Position numbers and translations under genes: made by a program
Shown: positions 57,891 through 64,000 of the stretch, piece after piece
How the letters are laid out: each line of letters begins with the position of its first letter
Position numbering within the stretch: position 1 is the stretch's first letter
Notes under the pieces: model-generated
Seen by the model: the letters and a program-made list of their open reading frames with translations, nothing else
What the model was told of the DNA's origin: nothing
The model's database searches: none
NCBI GenBank assembly: GCA_041686485.1
Contig: JAWLDT010000003.1
Span: 1-64,000 of the forward strand
Reading direction: 5' to 3'
Length of the DNA stretch: 64,000 nt
From: PUPG01 sp041686485
Lineage (GTDB): Bacteria > Bacteroidota > Bacteroidia > Bacteroidales > UBA7960

Positions 57891-60518
57891 ATGTTAATTT
57901 CAAGGTCTTTCCTAAGCAGTTTAATTCTTCTTCTATTAATCACCATCGGATTCAATAATACTTCCAAAGCCGGAGAGCTAACAACGCCAGAGGCGTTTTT
58001 CGGTTTTCAGCCCGGCGAGGACAGGAAGATGTTTCTGTATGAGCCCCTGATTGAATACCTGGACATCCTGCAACAGGAGTCTGAAAAAATGAAACTTGTG
58101 GAAAATGGCGCTTCACCCATGGGTAAGCCCATGTACATTGCCTTTGTATCCTCGGAAGAGAATATTGCCAATCTGGACAGGCTGCAAGAGATCAACCGGC
58201 GGCTTGCCCTTGATGGCGAGATTCCTGAAAATGAGCGACAGGAGCTGATTGATGAAGGAAAAGTGTTTGTACTTGTGACGCTGTCGATGCATTCAACAGA
58301 GGTGGCTCCCTCGCAGGCTGCTCCCCTGATGGCTTACAATCTGATTACCGGTACCGATAACGACCCGAAGCATTTGGAAGACGTGGTGTTTATGATGGTG
58401 CCAAACCATAACCCAGATGGCATGAATATGGTCGTGGAACATTACAATGAATACCTGGATACACCCTACGAAGGCAGCTCCATGCCTGGTGTATACCATA
58501 AATACGTGGGACACAATATTAATCGTGATTTTGTCACCCTGACACAATCCGATAACCGGGCGGTAGCCGACATTTACAATCAGGACTGGTTTCCGCATGT
58601 GCTGGTTGAGAAGCACCAGATGGGAAGCACCGGTCCGCGCTATTTTGTACCACCAAATCACGATCCCATTGCACAAAATATAGATGAGCTGCTCTGGAAC
58701 TGGACATGGATCTTTGGCTCAAACATGTCGAACGACATGACTGCCCAGGGACTGAAAGGGATCAGCCAGCATTACCTTTTTGATGATTACTGGCCGGGAT
58801 CCACACAAACCAGTACCTGGAAGAATGTGATCAGCCTGCTGACAGAAGCCGCAAGTGTACAGCTCGCCTCCCCCATATACATCGAACCCAACGAGTTGCA
58901 GGTTCGTGGAAAAGGGCTGTCCGAATATAAAAAGAGCATCAACTTCCCGGCACCATGGCCCGGCGGATGGTGGACCTTTGATGACCTGATCACCTATGAG
59001 CTCGAATCCGTATATTCTTTGGTGAAAACAGGAGCCAACCACAAAGAAGATATCCTCAGCTTCCGAAATGAAATGTGCAGAAAAGAGATCAATAAAGGCT
59101 TAACTGAGCCGCCTTATTATTATGTACTTCCCGAAGAGCAGCATGATAAGGGAGAACTGATTGCCATGCTCGAGCTGTTGGACCGTCATGGGGTAGATCT
59201 TTATCGCATGGATGCAGGTACCCTCCTGGAAAACCAGCAGGTCAACGCCGGTGATTTTATCATTCCCCTGGCACAACCCTTCAGGGCTTTCATCAAAGAG
59301 GTTATGGAAAGTCAGACCTTTCCGGTAAGAAAATATACGCCCGGTGGTGAGATGATTCGCCCTTACGACATCACAAGCTGGTCACTTCCGCTGCACCGTG
59401 GAGTTAAGAGCATGGAAATCAATACATATTATGATACTGATGACCTGGCTTATTCCCAAATCAACCCTGAAGATATATCAGATTCACCTGCCCTGCCGGA
59501 TGAACCGTTACTCTTGTTCAACGCCACCAATAATGAAAGTTTTAAAGCCGCTTTCATGGCAATGAATGCGGGAGCAGATGTATATCGTAATAAGGAAACG
59601 ATTACGCACGAAGGCACAGTAATTCCCGCCGGCAGCTTTCTTGTCGATCACGACGCGAACAGGAATGACCAAATGGAAACCATCATACAAAACCTGAATC
59701 TGTCACCGGTCGGACTGGAAGAAAATCCCGATGACATGTTCGCACCGCTCCGTATGCCAAGTATCGCATTGTGCGAAACCAATTTTCATGATATGGATGC
59801 CGGATGGACCCGTTATCTTTTTGATACTTATGAAATTCCCTATGAGGTGTTGAATCCGGAAGATTTCAAAGAGACAGATCTGCATGGGCAATTTGATGTC
59901 ATTGTTTTCCCGGATGCTTCCAAAGACAGGATAAAAAATGGTCATTACACCCGCAACGGAGAGGTATACATTCCGTTCTACAATCCTGAATATATAGAGG
60001 GAATGGGTGATGAAGGCTGGCAAAATGTAATTCGTTTTATCGAGGAAGGCGGACATGCCATATCCTGGGCCGGCTCTACCGAGCTTTTCATGGGACTGAT
60101 GCCTTCTGTTGATGAACAGGAACCTTTCCGTTTTCCGGTCAGGGATATTTCGTCGCGATTAAACGGAGATGGCTTTTATTGCCCCGGCTCACTGTTAAAG
60201 ATAACGCTTAAGGAGGATCATCCGGTGACATATGGCATGCAGGATGACATTGGGGTTTTCCACCGTAATGGCCCTGTTTTTGCCACGTCCATACCTGATT
60301 TTGGTATGAAAAGAAGAGTTATCGGTCATTTTCCGGAAGAGGAAACGCTTTTACTGAGTGGTTACGCTGAAGAGACAGAATTGCTGGAACGCCAGGCGTC
60401 CATAGTGTGGCTGGAACGGGGATCGGGCTCGGCGGTGCTGTTTTCATTTGCACCCAACTTCAGGGGTTCCACACCGGTATCCAACAAGTTGATCTTCAAC
60501 TCCCTGCTTATACAGTAG
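57891..60518 (+). CDS. Exported M14-family zinc carboxypeptidase-like protein
   Basis: About 875 residues with a signal peptide (LISRSFLSSLILLLLITIG). The M14 domain (about 30-380) has the zinc pair His134-S-T-Glu137, HNPDGM and HNINRDF near the substrate site, the third zinc ligand in VEKHQMGS and the catalytic Glu in LLTEAAS. About 480 residues follow, in which a GATase-like fold with YEVLNPEDFKE and IRFIEEGGHAISW is seen; its function is unknown. The enzyme probably removes C-terminal residues of peptides in the periplasm. ATG 57891 starts the signal best; an in-frame ATG at 57870 is possible. Confidence 0.85.
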   Translation: MLISRSFLSSLILLLLITIGFNNTSKAGELTTPEAFFGFQPGEDRKMFLYEPLIEYLDILQQESEKMKLVENGASPMGKPMYIAFVSSEENIANLDRLQEINRRLALDGEIPENERQELIDEGKVFVLVTLSMHSTEVAPSQAAPLMAYNLITGTDNDPKHLEDVVFMMVPNHNPDGMNMVVEHYNEYLDTPYEGSSMPGVYHKYVGHNINRDFVTLTQSDNRAVADIYNQDWFPHVLVEKHQMGSTGPRYFVPPNHDPIAQNIDELLWNWTWIFGSNMSNDMTAQGLKGISQHYLFDDYWPGSTQTSTWKNVISLLTEAASVQLASPIYIEPNELQVRGKGLSEYKKSINFPAPWPGGWWTFDDLITYELESVYSLVKTGANHKEDILSFRNEMCRKEINKGLTEPPYYYVLPEEQHDKGELIAMLELLDRHGVDLYRMDAGTLLENQQVNAGDFIIPLAQPFRAFIKEVMESQTFPVRKYTPGGEMIRPYDITSWSLPLHRGVKSMEINTYYDTDDLAYSQINPEDISDSPALPDEPLLLFNATNNESFKAAFMAMNAGADVYRNKETITHEGTVIPAGSFLVDHDANRNDQMETIIQNLNLSPVGLEENPDDMFAPLRMPSIALCETNFHDMDAGWTRYLFDTYEIPYEVLNPEDFKETDLHGQFDVIVFPDASKDRIKNGHYTRNGEVYIPFYNPEYIEGMGDEGWQNVIRFIEEGGHAISWAGSTELFMGLMPSVDEQEPFRFPVRDISSRLNGDGFYCPGSLLKITLKEDHPVTYGMQDDIGVFHRNGPVFATSIPDFGMKRRVIGHFPEEETLLLSGYAEETELLERQASIVWLERGSGSAVLFSFAPNFRGSTPVSNKLIFNSLLIQ

Positions 60519-60604
60519 TCACCTGAAAGGCCCGGGCCGATTATTTAGGAGATAATAATAACTGTTAAACACACATTGCTCACGTTTGGTGAAGGGTGGA
60601 GCAG

Positions 60605-61912
60605 TTACAGGGAATTCAAAGAGCCTGGGTCAGGTTTTGCGTAGAGTTCATGTTCCCCGGCATATGTGATGGTTACCTGAACAAACCGGCCGGGTGTGAT
60701 GCCCGAAGCTTTTTCAATGAACACTTCGTTATCCACCTCGGGAGAGTCGTATTCCGTGCGGCCTACGAAGTAATCCTGCTCTTCCCGGTCAACAATGACC
60801 CGGTATGATTTACCGGATTTTGCCCGATTCAGGTTCTCCGATATCTCTGACTGGCGTGTCATGAGGGCATCAGCACGCAGCTGTTTAACCTTTTCGGATA
60901 TAGTGTTGTCCATGTTGAAGGCTGTTGTATCTTCTTCCGGTGAATAGGTAAAAACCCCGAGCCGCTCGAACCGGATCTCATTGATGAAATCCATCAGCTC
61001 CTGAAATGCCGCTTCTGTCTCGCCCGGGAACCCAACCATCATGGTTGTTCTTATGGCCACTTCGGGGTATTGTTGTCTGAGCTTATGCATGAAGTCGAGA
61101 ACCTGCTTTTTTCCATGCCCCCGGCGCATGGATTTTAGTACCTGATCGTTGATGTGCTGGAGGGGAATGTCAAGGTAGTTACATATTTTGGGTTCAGCGA
61201 TCATGAGTTGTAGTACTTCTTCAGGGAAACGGTTGGGATAGGCGTAATGCAAGCGTATCCATTCGATACCGTCGACCTTTACCAGTTCTTTCAGCAACGA
61301 TGCCAGCATAGGCTTCTTTTCCAGGTCCTGGCCATAGTAAGTCAGGTCCTGTGCCACGAGTATCAGCTCTTTCACGCCCTTCCGGGCGAGCCGGGATGCT
61401 TCATCAACCAGCTGGTCTACCGGCCGGGAGACATAAGGCCCGCGGATCATGGGAATAACACAAAAAGAACAACTGCGATCGCAACCTTCAGCGATCTTTA
61501 GATACGCATAATGACCAGGGGTTGTAATAAAACGCTCGGAACTATCTTCATGATACTGTTCCTGAAGATAATCAAACAGATCGCCCTGGTCATGCACACC
61601 AAACCAGGCATCCACCTCGGGGATCTCCAGCTTCAATTCGTCACGAAAACGTTCTGACAAACAGCCTGTTACAATCACTTCACGAACCATGCCCTGCTTC
61701 CTGGCTTCCAACACTTCCAGTATTGTATTGATGCTTTCTTCTTTGGCATCCTGAATGAAGCCGCAGGTATTGACAACCACCATATCGGCCATGCCTTCCC
61801 CTTCGGGAACAACATCAAATCGATCAGCGGAAAGCTGTCCAAGGAGTTTTTCGGAATCCACAAGGTTTTTGGAGCAACCAAGGGTAATAAACTGAATGGT
61901 CTTTTTTTTCAC
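60605..61912 (-). CDS. rimO: Ribosomal protein S12 methylthiotransferase RimO
   Basis: A 435-residue radical-SAM enzyme that adds a methylthio group to the conserved Asp of ribosomal protein S12. The N-terminal UPF0004 domain has cluster residues Cys13, Cys50 and Cys84. The radical-SAM cluster is Cys144, Cys148 and Cys151 (GCDRSCSFC), and a TRAM domain lies at the C terminus. The wording LGCSKNLVDSEKLLGQL is that of RimO rather than MiaB. It follows ftsY after 15 bases. Confidence 0.95.
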   Translation of the reverse strand: MKKKTIQFITLGCSKNLVDSEKLLGQLSADRFDVVPEGEGMADMVVVNTCGFIQDAKEESINTILEVLEARKQGMVREVIVTGCLSERFRDELKLEIPEVDAWFGVHDQGDLFDYLQEQYHEDSSERFITTPGHYAYLKIAEGCDRSCSFCVIPMIRGPYVSRPVDQLVDEASRLARKGVKELILVAQDLTYYGQDLEKKPMLASLLKELVKVDGIEWIRLHYAYPNRFPEEVLQLMIAEPKICNYLDIPLQHINDQVLKSMRRGHGKKQVLDFMHKLRQQYPEVAIRTTMMVGFPGETEAAFQELMDFINEIRFERLGVFTYSPEEDTTAFNMDNTISEKVKQLRADALMTRQSEISENLNRAKSGKSYRVIVDREEQDYFVGRTEYDSPEVDNEVFIEKASGITPGRFVQVTITYAGEHELYAKPDPGSLNSL

Positions 61913-61927
61913 GTTGAGGGGGGTATA

Positions 61928-62875
61928 CTATTCAAACAGCGTTTCAACGAAAGCCTCCCGGTCAAAAAGCTGCAGGTCGTCAATACTTTCTCCAACGCCG
62001 ATATATTTTACAGGCACGCTGAACTGATCACTCACGCCGATCACCACACCACCTTTGGCTGTGCCGTCAAGTTTGGTAATGGCCAGTGCGTTCACTTCTG
62101 TAACAGTAGTAAATTGTTTGGCCTGCTCAAACGCATTTTGTCCGGTGGAGCCATCCACGATCAGAAGCACCTCATGGGGCGCGCCCGGGATGACCTTCTG
62201 CATCACACGTTTTATCTTACCAAGCTCCTTCATGAGATTGGTTTTGTTATGCAGGCGACCGGCCGTATCTATAATGGCTACGTCCAGGTCATTCTTTACG
62301 GCATAATCAAGTGTTTCATATGCCACGGAAGCAGGGTCGGCTCCCATGCCCTGGTTTATGACAGGCACGTCTGCCCTTTCCGCCCAGATGGTGAGCTGAT
62401 CGACGGCGGCTGCCCGGAATGTGTCAGCGGCACCCATAACCGGCTTTTTACCGGCCATTTTAAACTGGTGTGCCAGCTTACCAATGGTGGTCGTTTTTCC
62501 GACACCGTTTACACCCACGACCATGATGACATAAGGCCGCTCGTTGCTTTCAGAAAGGATTTCTGAAAAATCACGGGATTGTTTTTCAAAAAGCAGTGCC
62601 GTAATCTCTTCCTTTAATATCCGGTTGAGCTCATCAATTCCAAGGTATTTATCACGGGCCACCCTTTCCTCGATGCGTTCGATAATCTTTACCGTTGTGT
62701 CAATGCCCACGTCGGAACTTACAAGTGCTTCTTCCAGCTCATCCAGAACGAGTGTATCCACCTTCGAATGACCGGCAACAGTTTTTGAAAGCCTGGAAAA
62801 AAAATTGGAACGCGTCTTGGACAATCCCTTGTCAAGCTTTTCCTTTTTCTTCTTTTTGGAAAACATTTCGAACAT
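61928..62875 (-). CDS. ftsY: Signal recognition particle receptor FtsY
   Basis: About 315 residues. FtsY is the SRP receptor GTPase that brings ribosomes with membrane proteins to the translocon. G1 is GVNGVGKTTTIGKLA, then AADTFRAAAVDQL, G3 DTAGRLHN and G4 TKLDGTAKGG. The acidic A domain is absent, and a short Lys-rich N terminus (MFSKKKKKEKLDKG) is present, as in other Bacteroidota. ATG 62875 is used; ATG 62866 is an alternative, and the longer frame would need GTG. A terminator-like hairpin lies between it and DUF4295. Confidence 0.95.
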   Translation of the reverse strand: MFEMFSKKKKKEKLDKGLSKTRSNFFSRLSKTVAGHSKVDTLVLDELEEALVSSDVGIDTTVKIIERIEERVARDKYLGIDELNRILKEEITALLFEKQSRDFSEILSESNERPYVIMVVGVNGVGKTTTIGKLAHQFKMAGKKPVMGAADTFRAAAVDQLTIWAERADVPVINQGMGADPASVAYETLDYAVKNDLDVAIIDTAGRLHNKTNLMKELGKIKRVMQKVIPGAPHEVLLIVDGSTGQNAFEQAKQFTTVTEVNALAITKLDGTAKGGVVIGVSDQFSVPVKYIGVGESIDDLQLFDREAFVETLFE

Positions 62876-62910
62876 GGTCAGGGTCGTTTTATATCTATTG
62901 GTAGACACAA

Positions 62911-62950
62911 AATAAAATCAGACCTGCATCCGGCCGGGAAGCAGATCTGA
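62911..62950 (-). terminator. Terminator-like hairpin between the DUF4295 gene and ftsY
   Basis: On the minus strand TCAGATCTGC (62950-62941) and GCAGGTCTGA (62927-62918) form a 10-base stem with one U-G pair and a 13-base loop, followed by TTTTATT. It lies inside the rpmG-to-rimO block, so it may reduce ftsY read-through. Confidence 0.7.
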
Positions 62951-62976
62951 AAAGCGTTATTCGAAAAAAAGAATAA

Positions 62977-63138
62977 CTATTTTTTCTTCTGTGCAAAAAA
63001 TTCCTTTACCTTGTCGGAGTCAACAATATCTTCCTCAAAGGCATATGCGCCCGTCTTTTCAGATTTTTTCGCCCGGATTACCTTTGCATAACTTTTGCCG
63101 GCTCCGGTTTTTAGCGTTGCAACAACTTTCTTAGCCAT
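62977..63138 (-). CDS. DUF4295 family small protein
   Basis: A 53-residue basic protein (MAKKVVATLKTGAGKSYAKV at the start, ending AQKKK) of a small family limited to Bacteroidota and always near rpmG. Its close position (12 bases) to rpmG and its composition suggest a ribosome-associated role, but none has been shown. The gene is shorter than a usual ORF cut-off. ftsY lies about 100 bases further on. Confidence 0.88.
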   Translation of the reverse strand: MAKKVVATLKTGAGKSYAKVIRAKKSEKTGAYAFEEDIVDSDKVKEFFAQKKK

Positions 63139-63150
63139 AACCTTAACCTT

Positions 63151-63339
63151 TTATTTAATTTCTCTGTGAACAGTCATTTTACGCAGGATGGGATTGTATT
63201 TTTTCAATTCCATCCTGTCAGGGGTGTTCTTTTTGTTTTTCTTGGTCACGTATCTGGAAGTGCCTGGCATACCGCTGTTTTTGTGTTCTGTACACTCCAA
63301 TATGACCTGTACCCTTGCTTCTTTCGTTTTCTTTGCCAT
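63151..63339 (-). CDS. rpmG: 50S ribosomal protein L33
   Basis: A 62-residue L33 of the zinc-free type: only one Cys (ILECTEHKNS) and no CxxC pairs. KKNKKNTPDRMELKKYNP and LRKMTVHREIK are typical. In many Bacteroidota rpmB (L28) precedes it; here the promoter directly precedes rpmG and no L28 is seen in the window. Confidence 0.95.
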   Translation of the reverse strand: MAKKTKEARVQVILECTEHKNSGMPGTSRYVTKKNKKNTPDRMELKKYNPILRKMTVHREIK

Positions 63340-63370
63340 GATTCAATCTACCTTTAGTTTTTCGGGAGTG

Positions 63371-63378
63371 CAAATATA
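63371..63378 (-). promoter_or_regulatory. -7 box TATATTTG for the rpmG block
   Basis: The minus strand reads TATATTTG 31 bases before the rpmG ATG. A TTG lies 22 bases upstream, longer than the usual spacing. Confidence 0.55.
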
Positions 63379-63440
63379 TAACATTTTCGTAAAAAAACCG
63401 CAACGCATTTATACCAAACTTTAAAAATAAGGCGAAATTA

Positions 63441-63471
63441 TTTGCATTTTGCATCAAACTTGTTAATTTTG
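63441..63471 (+). promoter_or_regulatory. Promoter of the FKBP gene: TTTG, 19 bases, TAATTTTG
   Basis: TTTG (63441-63444), exactly 19 bases, then TAATTTTG (63464-63471), 82 bases before the ATG at 63554. A perfect consensus promoter. Confidence 0.85.
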
Positions 63472-63553
63472 CATTATAAATCAGACAGTTTCGGGATTTT
63501 CCTTTTATGATAAAGGTTAATCCCGTTCATTTTTAAACCTAAGACAAAATATT

Positions 63554-64000
63554 ATGACGCAATCCGAAGCCAAAGTTATTGCACTCACTTATGAGTTGCG
63601 CGAAGGGGGCCCTGAGGGAGAATTACTGGAATCTGTAAAGAAAGACCAACCTATTGAGTTTTTGTTTGGTGTAGGCCGCTTAAATGAGCGTTTTGAGCAA
63701 AATGTTAAAAACCTCGACGAAGGAGAATCGTTTGAGTTTGTCATAAAGTCAGATGAAGCTTATGGGCAGGTAAACGAGAATGCCGTGGTAGACCTCCCAA
63801 AAAGTATTTTTGTGATTGACGGCAAACTCGCCGAGGACCTGTTGGTAAAAGGCAATATTATCAACATGGAAGATCAGGAGGGTAATCCTCACCGGGGCAA
63901 AGTGATGGAAATAGGAGACGAAAGTGTGAAGATGGACTTCAATCATCCCCTTGCCGGGATGGACCTTCATTTCCGCGGCGAAGTACTTAAGAAACGGGAG
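63554..64000 (+). CDS. slyD: SlyD-type FKBP peptidyl-prolyl isomerase (3' end outside window)
   Basis: The 149 visible residues begin MTQSEAKVIALTYELREG and continue with PIEFLFGVGRLN, GESFEFVIKSDEAYG and the insert-in-flap region DLPKSIF. This is the SlyD layout: an FKBP domain interrupted by a chaperone flap, which helps fold proteins in the cytoplasm. LAGMDLHFRGEVLK is near the end of the domain. Whether there is a His-rich metal-binding tail cannot be seen. It is divergent from rpmG. Confidence 0.88.
   Translation, partial: MTQSEAKVIALTYELREGGPEGELLESVKKDQPIEFLFGVGRLNERFEQNVKNLDEGESFEFVIKSDEAYGQVNENAVVDLPKSIFVIDGKLAEDLLVKGNIINMEDQEGNPHRGKVMEIGDESVKMDFNHPLAGMDLHFRGEVLKKRE

Noticed and set aside
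60529..60538. GGCCCGGGCC as a terminator between the M14 and rimO genes
   Set aside because: It is a perfect palindrome with no loop and no T-tract follows.

Overview
The window is a 64 kb piece of a draft Bacteroidota chromosome, most likely class Bacteroidia; genus and species cannot be read from it. The evidence is: promoters of the Bacteroidota type (TTTG, about 19 bases, TAnnTTTG); a short RpoD-type sigma factor starting MRQLKI, present twice; the lipoprotein TamL beside TamB; and the lineage-restricted families DUF4295, DUF5606 and DUF5916. Two runs of exactly 100 N (25567-25666 and 47430-47529) are scaffold gaps, so this is an assembled draft or metagenome bin. KDO synthesis and TamL/TamB indicate a Gram-negative envelope. 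A class-2-like PyrD suggests quinone-linked respiration.

Layout. 1-2224: a partial exported protein, then a YciO-kdsA pair. 2228-8971: an M23 peptidase with a Yip1-family membrane protein, a Xer recombinase followed by a short tandem repeat, hemW divergent from pgeF, and pepT. 8987-24604: topoisomerase IV subunit A, a BatA/VWA membrane protein, a large exported tricorn-like S41 protease, and the tamB-tamL operon. 24830-33648: ferritin divergent from a Bfd-like [2Fe-2S] protein with a repeat array between them, a HAD phosphatase, a membrane-bound beta-lactamase-fold protein with a lipoprotein, a DUF5916 outer-membrane protein, a TraR/DksA protein and an apparently exported nitroreductase. 33762-47429: a core block of rpsO, pnp, a divergent sigma factor, rpe, a small secreted protein, pyrG, yidC, purB, an MsbA-like exporter, a DUF5606 protein and pyrD. 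47836-64000: an aspartyl protease with PDZ domain, a 5'-nucleotidase, the canonical rpoD, htrA, dapF, a GNAT enzyme, mltG, a phosphohexomutase, an M14 peptidase, and the rpmG-DUF4295-ftsY-rimO block divergent from a SlyD-type FKBP.

Most genes are housekeeping: translation and RNA turnover (rpsO, pnp, rpmG, rimO), nucleotides (pyrG, pyrD, purB, pgeF), envelope assembly (kdsA, dapF, mltG, yidC, ftsY, tamB, tamL, htrA, ABC exporter) and iron storage (ferritin with a Bfd-like partner). No tRNA, rRNA, IS element, prophage or CRISPR array was seen.

The most unusual content is between genes. Three intergenic arrays are built of 7-base units (AGNNNGA heptads at about 25.5 kb, GTGAACR heptads at about 38.0 kb, both types at about 47.6 kb). 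Their ends carry a related motif, A6-7 then GYTRGAAG or its reverse complement, and in the third array the two ends form a 29-base inverted repeat with A and T tracts outside. Two of the three coincide with the assembly gaps, which suggests that the arrays are longer than shown and repeated elsewhere in the genome. Other points for a second look are two near-identical sigma factors 14 kb apart, a paired direct repeat over the htrA promoter, a class-2-like PyrD with a class-1-type cysteine base, and a nitroreductase with an export signal.
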